Shown in pieces: positions 23,585 through 35,367 of a DNA stretch of 64,000 nucleotides. The stretch is from Nannobrachium achirus (Eukaryota > Chordata > Actinopteri > Myctophiformes > Myctophidae). The stretch lies in contig OY997643.1 of the NCBI GenBank assembly GCA_963921795.1, positions 15,530,960 through 15,594,959 on the forward strand, written 5' to 3'. Numbering within the stretch: the stretch's first letter is position 1; each line of letters begins with the position of its first letter. The position numbers were made by a program, and so were the translations under genes. The notes below the pieces were generated by a model that searched no databases, was not told where the DNA came from, and saw only the letters and a list, made by a program, of their open reading frames with translations.

Positions 23585-24107
23585 TTAAGCCCCTTTTCGA
23601 CTGCAGCTTTAGCACCATACCACACCACACCACACTACACTGCACCACATAAAAATATCTACATTTTCCATTACACAAAAGTACCCCTACCGGTAAGAAA
23701 CAAATTGACCCTTTTAACTGTGAATATAATACAATATAAATTTGTATTACAACTATCCTAATTATAATGCACTATAATGGATTAGAACTGTGATTATAAT
23801 ACACTATAAAGTATTAATGTATTACTATGATAATTATAATACACTATAATAGATTATAATAGTGGTAGAATGTATTATGATGTATTACAACTATATCCTG
23901 GTGGTCTAAATGAAAAGCCAGTGAGTGATCAGTCATTATGAAGTGTTTGGCCCTGTTTGGCCTAGCTCAGACCTACTCTAGATTGGATACTCTTTAGTAC
24001 CACGTTTAGTACCACTTTCACACCACTCTACCCAGGTCCGTGTAGTGGAAAACCTGTCACAAGTGGGCGGTGTGGTGTGGTGTTGGGCCAGTGGAAAAGG
24101 GGCTTTT
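23585..24107. mobile_element. TTAA-type element with GCCCCTTTTC ends
   Basis: The left end TTAAGCCCCTTTTCGACTGC and the right end CAGTGGAAAAGGGGC are inverted. Subterminal CACCACACCACAC and GTGTGGTGTGGTG also pair. The right TTAA is lost. The end type is shared with 45135-45473. Confidence 0.65.
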
Positions 24108-25046
24108 GATGGCACCAGTGCAGAAAAAAATACTTTTTTTGCCACACGCCAACACACACAAGAGTTTTAATATCAGATTCAACCTAGGCTAAAACGGCTC
24201 TATATTATGTGTGAATGGACAAGGTGATACTGAGGTGAATTTACATTGAGCAGGTGGGCGTGTTTGAGGACTCTCCTGACTGTCCCTGAGGGTTGTTTGG
24301 GCAGAGAGATAAGATCAGTGAAAAACCAGTTCATTCATTGACATTTGAGTTGGAAATATTCACCCGTCACACTTCTGTGACATTGTTAAAACACAAACAA
24401 GACCTCTTTACTGCCGTGGTAATGTAGTGACAGCACCATGACGTTCCCTGTACACTTGTCTGCGCATTGATTGATTGATTGATTGCTTGATTGATTGAAT
24501 ACTTCATTAACAGGCGTATTAACAGTACAGGTAATACAGTCAAATGTTACGCTAAAAGGATAACACAAAAAGCCTGCCTCAGGGGGCTTGTTTGAGACCA
24601 ATGTTATTTTTCCAATTTTGATTAAAAAGAAAAGTATGATGTACAGTAGCTGGTATGGTAAGTCTACATTAGGCCTACTACGGAAAGCAATGACGCGTCA
24701 CGTGTGTTTTGCATGGGTGGCATCAATGGGAGACTGCAATGTTATGCGGAAGGCTGGTCAGTGGAAAATCACATTTTCCACACAGCTGATGTGTGTGTGA
24801 CACGACACATGGCCTTATCAAATGGGTCTATTTGGCCTTTATATCATGGTTGTTGGCCAGAAACCTTTTATCTCCACATAGTAACCTTTTGAGTTTTTTT
24901 CATAAATTACGGCCCTACCTGATGACACTACAGCAGGGTTCCCCGATAGGCGGCCCACGGGCCATTTGTGGCCCGCGGGGGGCTACTGTCTGGCCCCCAC
25001 CAACCCCAGTAATAATGGTGGTATAAGAGCAGCAACAACACTAGTA

Positions 25047-25256
25047 TATCGTCATTGTTGGGTGGAAACCTTGTATCTCAAAATGTGTACGTTCTTTCAC
25101 AAAGTAAAGCCCTGCTTCATCATACGAGGCCGTCGCACAAAAGTAGTGAAAACAGCAGATCTACAAGCACACAACGAGTTTAAATCATTTTTTAAATGAT
25201 AAATGCAAAACGAACGGTTTTGGACATACAAGATTTTCACCCGACAACGACGATAT
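25047..25256. mobile_element. Family A MITE lacking the right palindrome arm
   Basis: Ends ATATCGTCATTGTTGGG and CACCCGACAACGACGATAT. The palindrome stops after GATCTACAAGCACACAACG and continues directly with AGTTTAAATC, so the loop and whole right arm are missing while both flanks are intact. Confidence 0.8.
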
Positions 25257-25345
25257 CTGAACTGTCGCTGGAGTAGCGGGAACGCCACCGTCGCCCCCTG
25301 CAATGTTGTGGCCCCCGGCTTGGTACCCTAGACATACTGCTCTTG

Positions 25346-25504
25346 TCTTTGCTGCTCTTGTCTTTGTTTGGTTTTTTTTTCTTTTTCCCTCTTATCTATC
25401 TTTTCTTACGTCTCTGTAACTTTGTAAATAACTGTATACTGCTGTGCTTCTACTGGACAACTGAATTTCCCCCTTGGGATAATAAAGGTATCTATCTATC
25501 TATG
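25346..25504 (+). mobile_element. LINE-like 3' tail ending in (TATC)n
   Basis: The stretch CTGAATTTCCCCCTTGGGAT is followed by AATAAAGGTATCTATCTATC, the usual form of a teleost non-LTR retrotransposon tail. No coding region is attached. Confidence 0.55.
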
Positions 25505-26139
25505 ATTCGGCCCTTGGGGAAAACTAATCGGGGAACCCTGCCTGCACTACAGCATCAAACAAAAGTATCGAAGCCTATCAATCGGGAACGTTGCACATTA
25601 ATGAACACTAAGGCATGATGTAGCATGATGCAACACATACGCATGTAACACATACGCATGATTATGTGTAAATATGCCAGATTTAGCGATTGATAATTTA
25701 AAACATAAAAACATACAGACATCACAATGAGAACGACCTGCAGCCACAACATCCACAGCCCTCCTCTGAGACACAAGCCACTACAGATAAACAACTGGAC
25801 CATCTTCTAATGAGCATTCAAGAGATGAGGACCAATTACATGAAGATAGGTTGAACATTAGTGAAGTGCTCCTCTAACACCAGATACTGATAAGCAGACT
25901 AGAGATTGTGATCGAAAAACAAAACAAAACAAAACAAATCATTTCTAATTAGCCTTTACAACCAAAAGGTTCCCATCTCTGTACGTTTCCGTCATGAATT
26001 CCTATGGTAACATGTCCTTAGGATTGTGATTAATAATTTTAATCACAAGACACGTAGCTTTACAATGGTATTTAACTTGCCTATGCTTAGTGACACACAC
26101 ACTTGTGTACACGTGCTTGTTTAATAAATATGGTCCACG

Positions 26140-26275
26140 GGCCCGCCGGGCCTGTTTTGATGCCAATAATTTTGTATTTTTACATTTCGAATTCCAGGCT
26201 TTTACTTGTAACAGAGTATTTCTTCATTGCATTCTACTCAAGTAAAACCATTTGAGTACTGTTTCCAAACACTGT
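26140..26275. mobile_element. Fragment of a CAGTGGTGGAAAGTA-type hAT element
   Basis: GCTTTTACTTGTAACAGAGT and TTTGAGTACTGTTTCCAAACACTG resemble the right half of the element at 35654. No ends or duplication were confirmed. Confidence 0.35.
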
Positions 26276-26292
26276 GCCCTATGTCATCAAGG

Positions 26293-26327
26293 TGACGTCA
26301 CGGAGCGGGCCTCCAAGCACTATAACA
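26293..26327 (+). promoter_or_regulatory. Candidate CRE and TATA-like box of the arginine-rich gene
   Basis: A perfect palindromic CRE, TGACGTCA (26293-26300), lies 21 bases before TATAACA (26321-26327), with the ATG 102 bases further on. Protamine promoters of other vertebrates carry a CRE just upstream of a TATA box and respond to CREM in spermatids; that comparison is from general knowledge. The TATA match is weak. Confidence 0.5.
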
Positions 26328-26428
26328 ATGGCGACGGCACAGAGTCTGTGTTCAGTCCCGAAGTTTCAGCGCAAGTACTAACTATTTTGGCAATACTTAA
26401 CTCTAGTTAATTTTTCCACCGCAAGAGG

Positions 26429-26710
26429 ATGACAGACGCCATAGTTCCCGCTTCCCCGGCGAAGGCCGAAGCAAGAAGGAGGAGAAGGAGAGTCGCCACG
26501 GCGGCGGCGCCGGTCAGACGCAGGAGGAGGAGGACCACGCGTCGCGCCACGTCCGCCAAGCCCCGCAGGAGGAGGAGACGCGTGGCCGCAGCCGCGCCGG
26601 TCAGGAGGAGGAGACGCAGGAAGTCCACCACCACCACCGTTCGTCGCAGGAGGAGAAGGACCGCGACCAAGGCGCCGGTGAGGAGACGCAGAAGGCGCGT
26701 GTCTGCCTAA
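26429..26710 (+). CDS. Arginine-rich protamine-like protein (93 aa)
   Basis: A single open frame from ATG to TAA, antisense to magi1 within its intron. After MTDAIVPASPAKAEA the protein alternates runs of exactly six Arg with short Ala/Thr/Val/Pro spacers (VATAAAPV, TTRRATSAKP, VAAAAPV, KSTTTTV, TATKAPV) and ends VSA. I count 38 Arg in 93 residues, and no Cys or acidic residues after the N-terminal stretch. Arg runs with Ser/Thr/Pro/Val spacers are the hallmark of fish protamines, which condense sperm DNA; the PASPAKA start recalls H1-related proteins. It is longer than the typical 30 to 60 residue fish protamine. A GC-rich repeat that happens to be open is the alternative. The Arg codons mix AGG, AGA and CGC, which argues for selection on protein, but the AGGAGG runs could also slip. 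Confidence 0.6.
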   Translation: MTDAIVPASPAKAEARRRRRRVATAAAPVRRRRRRTTRRATSAKPRRRRRRVAAAAPVRRRRRRKSTTTTVRRRRRRTATKAPVRRRRRRVSA

Positions 26711-26861
26711 ACGTCCAGGGCTAAGGCCGCAACGATGGATTGCTTTCCCGGCGATTGTTCCATCGGTTACTTATTCGCAACGTTTTTTGCTGCGTTTGTG
26801 TTTTAAGCAACCGAGCGTTAAGCGCTGTTTCATACATTGTGGCACAGCGGTGTCGTGCGAC

Positions 26862-26897
26862 ATTGTGATGTGAGCTTTTCAATCTGCTATTGTCACT
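26862..26897. repeat. Decayed half palindrome
   Basis: GTGATGTGAGCTTTTCAATC followed by TGCTATTGTCAC is a worn right arm, downstream of the arginine-rich ORF. Confidence 0.45.
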
Positions 26898-26949
26898 TTT
26901 TATTTGAGTGTTTTTTTTTTTTACATTTTTTGAAACTTGGTCTGATTCA

Positions 26950-27510
<561 letters not shown>

Positions 27511-27887
27511 AAAAACTGCAACTGAATGACAAGCAGTCAAGTTAATCTAAGTTCTAGCCATAACCCTATTCAACCAAGCCAGTTTACTGTATGAGGGCTG
27601 CTTCCGAGCAGGGGGCCCAGTATAATTTTGGAAACCAGTTTTTCGCGTTTTTACATAAAAAAAGAACCAGGAAAACTGGTTCCAGATCTGCATAAAGAGC
27701 GTTACTGGCATAGAACCGAGAGAAGCTGGCAAAGCCAGAAGCAACACTCGTACCAATGCCACGGGAAGGAGGATTTGTCGGAACATCCGAGGGGAAATTA
27801 TAGCCCAGGCTGCACTGACAATTTTACATCTTTCAATAAATATTGTATGGTATCCCCCGCACGAAATAGTTTCAGTTGGGGGAGTCC

Positions 27888-27960
27888 GCAAAACAAATTA
27901 AGAGATCTTGCCATGAAATAATAATATTATTTCATGGCAAGATCTCTTAATTTGTTTTGC
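27888..27960. repeat. Perfect palindrome, 35-bp arms, 3-base loop
   Basis: The left arm starts GCAAAACAAATTAAGAGATC and the right arm ends GATCTCTTAATTTGTTTTGC. The arms pair without mismatch around AAT, and pairing continues a few bases further with one mismatch. It shares no sequence with the recurrent palindrome apart from AGATCT. Confidence 0.95.
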
Positions 27961-28585
27961 AGACTTGTAATCAGACTTGTAAATGGCTAGTAGGCAACCT
28001 AGAGGTGAGCAAATACTGTAGGTGAGATTAAGAAGGCAGCTTGTCTGTCTGAAACGTTGGTCTTTGTCTCTTTGAGTGATAGAACGTTTTTTTTCTTCTC
28101 CTTTTTTATATAATCCACTTGAACCCTAATGTCCATATTCTGAGAACTTAAAGAGGTGGTGCCATGATTCCCCCCCCCCCCCCTCTAAAACATGATTATC
28201 AGGTATTATGATTATACTAGGAGGAAGATTTTTTCCAAAAAAGTATACAGAAAGAGTTAGAATTGGGTTTTTATGTGGCCACACCCCCAGTTCATTAAGT
28301 ATGCATGGATGGCATGGTGGGTGGTGACCCAGCTGATATAGCCACACCCCACAGTGTTGGGTGAATGGCAATTGGGGAGGAGTTGATACTGTGACACACT
28401 TAGTATCTGTGTTTTTTAACTGACACTTTTGACCACAAGGTGGCAGCCTCCAAGAGAAAACAAACAAATACTAAGAGAATACATCATTTCTCAAAAAAAC
28501 CACATCAGGGGGTCTAATGAAGTACTTTCAACCTCCTAGACACATGAAAAACAGAAAAAGTACAAAACTATGGCACCACCTCTTT

Positions 28586-28722
28586 AAGCCAAAAATAGCC
28601 GATCTAAAAGCTCACAACACCTCACACTGCGAGGCGCTGTGAGCTTGTAGATCGGCTATTTTTGGCTAAGTACATCTCTCTCTGGGGGGTCCTTGGCCTG
28701 AAGAAATTGAAGACCCCTGGTT
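28586..28722. mobile_element. Family B hAT-like fragment with palindrome
   Basis: The palindrome (28586-28669, arm core GATCTAAAAGCTCACAAC) continues into GGGGTCCTTGGCCTGAAGAA and ATTGAAGACCCCTGG, a family B end in inverted orientation. The other half of the element is missing. Confidence 0.7.
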
Positions 28723-28895
28723 TAGTGTTTATTCCGTTGGCTGGCATCTCAGAAGGACTGGTGTGCTGTGCACCTTTTGATAACCAAATCGGTGAACTGC
28801 AAATCTTTTGGCGTTCCCGACAGCCTCTGGTAGACCAATTTGCAAACAGAATGACATACAGGACATACTGCATACCTTAATTCAAACTACACACA

Positions 28896-28926
28896 CAGAC
28901 AGACAGAGAGACAGACAGACAGACAG
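28896..28926. repeat. (ACAG)n microsatellite
   Basis: Several CAGA/ACAG units, imperfect. Confidence 0.85.
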
Positions 28927-29576
28927 ACTCATTCCAATAGTGTTATATTCGCGTTTCTCTACTAAAAAGAGCAACGGTAAACTGAAACAACCACAGAAAA
29001 CACGATGAACAATCCTGTATTCCAGTTAGGTTTTCAGATAGGCTAGCCTAGCTGTTATCTGTAATAGCGTGATGCTATAATTGTGTTTATAAACCAAAGC
29101 TAGGGATAGACACAAATGTAGATAACGCTTGCTGTGAGAATGACCCATTAGTGTCTAGAATCAGTACTATTTACTGTACGGTTACGATACAACAACCAAA
29201 TAAATTACACAAAATCTGAAAAGGAGACGGAGGTGAACAGCACTCCAACAAAGGTCTCATATGAACACTTGGAACAGTTGGAAGATGTCCGAGGAATCAG
29301 GTGGGGACATTGTCCAGGGACATTCACACATTCAAGTAAATACTCCGTTTCATAGGGTGACAGGCATAGCAGTAGTCTTGTAGACGCACACATTAGCTAC
29401 TCCCACTTAAATATAACACAGGCACAGCCTGAGGGAGATGCCAGGATCCAATGCAATAATCTTTCAGAACATTGTTCTCACTATATATATACAGTATATA
29501 TACAGCCATGTGCGCACTGCGGAGGGAAGCATCAGGTGTCTCGTTTAGTCTACAAATAGGCTATAGTATACTACAG

Positions 29577-29959
29577 CAGTGGTTCTCAACCTGTGGGTCG
29601 GGTTTTGAGGGGGTCCCCAGATGATTAACTTAACGTGCAACATTGTTTTCTCACTCAACAGTAAACAAACCAACATAAAGTTTGAGTGTACAGAGGGTAG
29701 CTGCACATTTCTAAAGTAACAATATAAGGACCTTTTAATGCCTCTAAAATCACAAATTAAACATTGGTCAAATTGTCAAATATTAGAGGCAGAAATTAAC
29801 GCGAGGCATTGTGAGCATGTAGATCTGATATTTTCACAATAGAACCGTGTTATACAAAATGTAATTCCTCAACTCCTAGTGCTCGTCAGGGTGGGGGGGT
29901 CCACAGTTAAAATATGATTATTTTGGGGGTCGCGGCCTGAAAAGGTTGAGAACCACTGT
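29577..29959. mobile_element. Family C hAT element, complete, with half palindrome
   Basis: Ends CAGTGGTTCTCAACCTGTGG and GGTTGAGAACCACTG. A perfect 8-bp duplication TACTACAG (29569-29576, 29960-29967) flanks it. The palindrome is reduced to its right half (29800-29838, GCGAGGCATTGTGAGCATGT). Confidence 0.92.
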
Positions 29960-30360
29960 ACTACAGTAGTAAAGAGTCCTCTGTGTTCAATCGGTGGATA
30001 TTTCCAACTGGAACGCTAATAAAAAGCAGAATGATTCAACTGGGTTTCAGTTATCTCTCTCTCTCTCTCTCCAAACACCTCGGGAGGAGGAGAGGCAATA
30101 GAAGCCTCATCAACACGTCAACACGCTGAATGTAAATTCACAGACAATCACCACGTCCACCCACAAATAGAGCGGTTTGAGCCAAATCGGACATTACCCG
30201 GAGTCCCAGACTTAAGTCAAGGGTCCTGAGTCCTGCCAGTATAAAATCTGTTGAACGGCCGATCCTACCGAGCCGGAATATTGTGTTCATACTGTACATA
30301 CAGTCCCCTCCGTTTGAACTCTGGAAAACTTCCTTCATTCAGTGCATGTCTGAAAGTGGC

Positions 30361-32131
30361 TTAAAGGACAACTCCGCCCTAAATCACTTCTAGGCTTATT
30401 GTCCTACTTGTATTGATCCAAAATGACTGTCCATGGGGTCTATTAGGTAGAAATGCCCCTGTTGTCCAGTTTCCCCAGCAGAACCCAGCAGCTCTCATAG
30501 CATAGAGTGGAGCCTATAAGCCTATCGCTTTTACACTATCTGTTGCTGTCAAAAGTGATTTTTTTTTTCATGAATGTGTTACTAGTTGTCATTACCAACA
30601 CATCCATGCATTGGTTGTCCCACACAAGCCACCACAATCTCATGAATCATGTTTTGGAGTGAGCATTCAGCACAACTGCCAATCAAAGTGACTGTACTGG
30701 CCAATCACCTGGCATCTTTTCCGGGACTTAGTAAAACACATAGAAGCATAACATCTGTTTAGCAGAGTGTGATGGCTTTTGTGGGACAACGATGGCATGG
30801 ATGTGTTTGTAATGACAACTAGTACCACATTCATGAAAAATAAAAACACTTGACCACAACAAATAGCGTAAAAGCGATAGGCTTATATTAGGGCTGTGAA
30901 AATGTGCCAAAAATAGCATTCGAATATTCGCCCGAAAATCCCCCGTATATTCGAATAAATTCGAATATTCGAAAATAACGAATAATTCGAAGCATTCGCA
31001 ATTCGAAGCTGTTTATTCTAGACAGTCGCTTCTATCGCTTTTTTTTTTTACTGTGTGCAGGTCCGCGTTGGTCAGGGACGTGCAAAGAATGTTAAGAGAG
31101 GCAGGGGCTGACATTTCTAAAAGGGCCTTTTGGTGGACAATTCTCTGTTAAAAGGGCAGGGGCTCAAGCCCCGTTTGATGTATGTGTGCACGTGCCTGCG
31201 TTAGAGCAGAATCGGATCGTCTTGCAAAGCGTGCCTCACTCACAGCAGCTGTGATTGAGTTGAGTTGGAACAGCCACGACATGAAATGAGCAATTATAAT
31301 CAATCACACCAATGGATTATGTTTTGGTTTGAACAAGAGCAGTGTGAGTGACGGAGGAAGTTTTACCGTTACCGCGTGGCTGCGTGCGGGGAGATTGACT
31401 CGGTGAGAGAAGAAATCCATGCTTTTTTATAGTGTTTTCGGTGGGGAAGTCTCTTGTATGCCTTCCCGTCATTACTAAATGAGTCGCCCGTTTCAGCTCG
31501 ACTCGTTAATCATTCTGAATCAACGTGAGCCAGTTTAAAAGCACTGTGTGTGCGCGCTGCACTGTGCACTGTCTGCGAGGCGGACGAGTGCATCTCTCCA
31601 CTCCGACATGTGACGGCCAGTGACAGTGTGAGGGGAAAGTGAAGCAGCTGGAGGTTTATTCTTCGCTGTATGACGGTGTCGCTAAATAGGCACCCTCAAT
31701 GTACAAGCTCACAACGTAATGAACGTATTGGATCAGCGACGTATTGTGGACTTGTAGATCAACCCACTTTTGCAGCAGCGAATGGAGACTTCTGCCTTGC
31801 GAGACCAGCCACCTTTTAACGTTCCATGCGCCCAGAATCTCGCGAGAAGTGCGGTAGATTTGTTTTAATTAAATATAAATTAATTCAAAGCTCCATTTTT
31901 TACGTTCGAATATTCTTTTATTGTTAACATTCGAACGAATCTTCGAATATAGAATATTCTTTCACACCCCTAGCTTATATAGGCTCCACTCTATGCTATG
32001 AGAGCTGCTGGGTTCTGCAGGGGAAACTGGACAACAGGAGCATTTCTGCCTAATAGACCCCATGGACATTTTGGATCAATATAAGTAGGGAAATGAGCCT
32101 AGAAGTGATTTAGGGCGGAGTTGTCCTTTAA
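30361..32131. mobile_element. TTAA-bounded foldback element interrupted by a hAT element
   Basis: The left arm starts TTAAAGGACAACTCCGCCCT and the right arm ends AGGGCGGAGTTGTCCTTTAA. The arms run inward for about 180 bases (GCTCTCATAGCATAGAGTGG and its complement) with few differences. TTAA bounds both ends. Its right arm was split by the family J insertion at 30899. Confidence 0.85.
30899..31972. mobile_element. Family J hAT element (TAGGGCTGTGAAAA type)
   Basis: Ends TAGGGCTGTGAAAATGTGCC and TTTCACACCCCTA with subterminal ATTCGAATATTCG repeats in both orientations. A perfect 8-bp duplication GCTTATAT (30891-30898, 31973-31980). At 1074 bp it is longer than the other hAT MITEs. It contains a diverged palindrome (31690-31765, GTACAAGCTCACAACGTAAT) and the phrase GCATCTCTCCACTCCGACAT also found in elements at 34207 and 43451. 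No transposase frame is left. Confidence 0.9.
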
Positions 32132-33503
32132 GTCCCACCAACAACTGAGTCTGTTTGACACACTGGCAGATTTTATGCTGATCCAATTATTCTGGATCCT
32201 AGCATGTCAAGTCTACCATTAAAAAACATACAACAAATCTATAACTCCCATATACCCCATGACACTAAAAATCTCTTTAATATGGTGAGTAAATATCACT
32301 TCTTAGATAAGAGGCATAGATATGCACATCCCCACTACTCTGTATGCTGGATGCTGGTGCTGGATCCACAGGTGGTTCTTGTCCAAGGCTGAGTGGCCAT
32401 GCAGCTCTGCTGATTGCAAACAACCTGAACATGTTCAGTAACGTGCCTTCAATAAACAGCTAAAATCATGACAGTGCATTTCTTTGCTGTGCAGATGATG
32501 CTGTTCTACACGAAAATGACAAATATGTTGTGCAAACATCGCTTCAATCAATAAGGGTTACAATATACTGTATATAAGGTTAAAGTGTATTGTAGGTAAA
32601 TAATGACCTCTTTGTTACACTACTTACTATTACATGTATGTGCCTGAAAGAATAAAAAAAAAGAAACGTTATTCTTCTCAACAGTGATGAGAAGACACGT
32701 ACTCTATGTTTCCCTGCTGTCAAACTCTATATTTAGTTCTGTTTAGGTACAACAAAGTGGCCCACTGTGTTAGTGGATGCTACAAGCTTGAAAAAGCAGA
32801 TATTAATGAACACTACACAATAAAATGCAGTGTAAATACACCGGCATTTAGCAAGGATGCTTCCATCTGAAGTCCCCATACAGAAAACAAGCTAAACTAG
32901 CATCAGCTCAAAAGTTTGAGCTCCATGTCACACTCGACAGCCTGCTAAGAACGAATGAAAGCCTAGCACTCTGTCCGTGAACACAAGCATGGGTGGTAGT
33001 ACACCGACTGGCAGACAGGGGACGCTATCCTTTTGTTTCATGCCATTATTTACTCAATGGGGTTGAGTGTGTGAGGTGCCAGTCGTAGTAGCACCTAGGT
33101 GGGAGCACGCCATATGTGGTGTGAGTGTGTGTGCGAGCGCGTGTGTGTGTGTGTCTGTGCTGGCATTGGCAGGTATAGCCTGTGTGTGTCTGGCTAGCGC
33201 ATGTGTGGTGTTAATGAGTGCCGACAGTTGGCCCAATCACCACAGCGCCCGTGGTAAACAGATTCATGGCGGGATATAGATGACGACCGAGACCCAACGC
33301 AACACTAGTCGGCTTAATTGATGCTAAAAGTCACATCTCCTCACTTTATTTACGGCCTTCTCTCTCTCTCCTCTCCATTTCACTCTTTGCCTAACAAGTA
33401 CTTATATGTCCCCTAATTAACTCACTCTATGCTTATGGCCTCCATAATTACTGGGCAATGCAACCGTCACTTTCTGTCTCTGCACCCTGCGGCGTTGTTA
33501 ACA

Positions 33504-33665
33504 TGATATCGGGTGGAAAACCTCATGGGTCCCAAACCGTTACTTTTCAGGATTGAAGTTCCAAAACAGAGGCTCTGCAAGCTTGTCGGTTCCCGCCGCG
33601 TTTCAAGCTTGCAGATCTGTTACTTTGGATACTTTTGAGTGACGCTGTAGTATGATCTAGTAGGG
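33504..33665. mobile_element. Family G element, partial, with palindrome
   Basis: GATATCGGGTGGAAAACCTC leads to TTACTTTTCAGGATTGAAGT, a diverged palindrome (33562-33628, CTCTGCAAGCTTGTCGG and CAAGCTTGCAGATCTG) and TTTTGAGTGACGCTGTAGTA. The right end is replaced by a family B element. Confidence 0.6.
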
Positions 33666-34060
33666 CCGGGATCTTCAACGTTTTCAGGCCAAGGACCCCT
33701 TAGCTGAGAGAGAGATGAAGCAGGGACCCCCACAAGTTGTTCATAGATTCCATACAGTTTCATTGTTTGACAGCACGATCATCAGTGTATTTTGGATTCA
33801 TGTCAGTTTGTGTTTTCAGATATTTAACCACTTGAGCCGTCATTACCTAACAAACTTGACCTTTTACTATGTACTTAGTCTGCTCTTTTTCCCCTCTTAA
33901 CCAAACCTTGTTGCCGAAAATAGCAGATCTACAAGCTTATAGATCAGCTACTGTAGATCAGCTATTTTTGAAGTGGTAAATATAAAAAAGAAAAAAAGGT
34001 TCCGATCACTCAAAAATTTGGAGGACCCCCTGTAGTAACTCTGAGGCCCCCCTGTCGGAA
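33666..34060. mobile_element. Family B hAT-like element, diverged ends
   Basis: CTTCAACGTTTTCAGGCCAA begins the recognisable part and GGAGGACCCCCTGTAGTAAC ends it. The palindrome (33914-33970) has lost its loop and part of both arms. Confidence 0.7.
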
Positions 34061-34206
34061 CTCTGTAGTAGGGTGTTTTGACGGGAAAAAACACAAAAAG
34101 TAAAAAAAAAAAATGGAGAGAAGAGGATTCTGCCCGATATCAATGATACAGGAAAAAAGAAGGAAAAAAGAGAACTTGGAACACCAAGACAAAGCAATAA
34201 TAAGAA

Positions 34207-34361
34207 CGGGGGGCTCTCTCCATTCCGACATGTCGCCCCTCCGACAGTGACTTCTTATTGTCGGAGTGGCAACACGTCCATAGAGGTTAAGGTTAGGGTT
34301 ACAGATAGAGTTAGTAGCTATCTGTCGGAAAGCAGACATGTCGGAATGGAGAGATGCACCC
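34207..34361. mobile_element. Family W hAT-like MITE (CTCTCTCCATTCCGACATGT)
   Basis: Inverted ends GGGGGGCTCTCTCCATTCCG and GGAATGGAGAGATGCACCC. A perfect 8-bp duplication AATAAGAA (34199-34206, 34362-34369). A second copy is at 43451. Confidence 0.85.
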
Positions 34362-34482
34362 AATAAGAATACGGACAGCCATAGCTGAGTGTCCTCACAG
34401 CATACTGTACGGTACAGTATGTGTCAAAGTGTCCATGAGCAACACACTAGCCCACACACTAGCCCACAGGACCCAAAACGAG

Positions 34483-34510
34483 GGAAAATAGCAGATCTAC
34501 AAGCTCAAGT
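34483..34510. repeat. Half palindrome
   Basis: GGAAAATAGCAGATCTACAA followed by GCTCAAG is an intact left arm that ends abruptly. Confidence 0.7.
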
Positions 34511-35367
34511 ACTAGGGGTTAAGTGTCTTGCTCAGGCGAGACACTTCGACACGCGTACGTCACAAATACAAAGTTGATGTTTCGAAAGAAAGTCTTTCAA
34601 ACACACACACAAAAAAAAGATGGCTACCACACCAGCCCCCCACCCCCCACACCAATCACCCTACTCCCTGCCTTTCTTGCCTCCCATTTCCTGTCCTCTC
34701 TCGTCTCTTTCTTTGTCTATCTCGCAATCTCTGGCGTCTCTCCGGTGGGTTTGGTGAGCAATATAAGCTGATAAAAATAGATGCGTGGGGCTGAGGGGGG
34801 AGGGGTATGTGGGAGAGGGGGGGGTCTCATATCTATCGAAGCCACGTTCAATGACACCGGTGATAAATCACAGATGGTAGGATAAAACTCTTGCAAGTGC
34901 ACGTACAGATAGATACACGCGCAAACTCAAAACGTGCGCTCACGCATAAAGATGCATATCCTCTCTGACAGGTGGAAACCTCATCATAATATGGAAAGTC
35001 ACAAAAGTAGCAAGAGTTAAAGGAGAGACCCGACAGCAATGATGTGTTTTTCTTTTTATCTCTTCTTTTTTTTAAAGGACAACTTTGGGTTCGTATTTTA
35101 GATTGTCATTATAGAAAATAAAAGATGAGTGTTAAAAGTGTGTTCATTTACTGCTTTCTATTATTTTAGAGATTTAAATTATTTAGATTTCAGTGGGGTG
35201 GGGGCAAGCGTACAAGTGTCTAAATATGGGGGCAAGCGTACAAGTGGATGGATTGCAGACACACCAGCGAGGCATACAGAGACACATGCACGTGAAGTCA
35301 GTGTATGTCCAAAGAACATTTATTTATTTATTATCATAGGCCTAGAATTATTGAATGCTTTATCCAG

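Larger units (their letters stand above)
24934..25544. mobile_element. hAT-like element carrying a family A MITE and a LINE tail
   Basis: Ends CAGGGTTCCCCGATAGGCGG and TAATCGGGGAACCCTG plus CCTG. CACTACAG precedes (24926-24933) and follows (25545-25552), a perfect 8-bp duplication. The interior holds a family A copy and a LINE-like 3' tail, so this small element has collected two others. Confidence 0.8.

Noticed and set aside
26407..26670. Minus-strand Leu/Val-rich frame opposite the arginine-rich ORF
   Set aside because: It is the complement of the Arg codons and has no start context or family resemblance.
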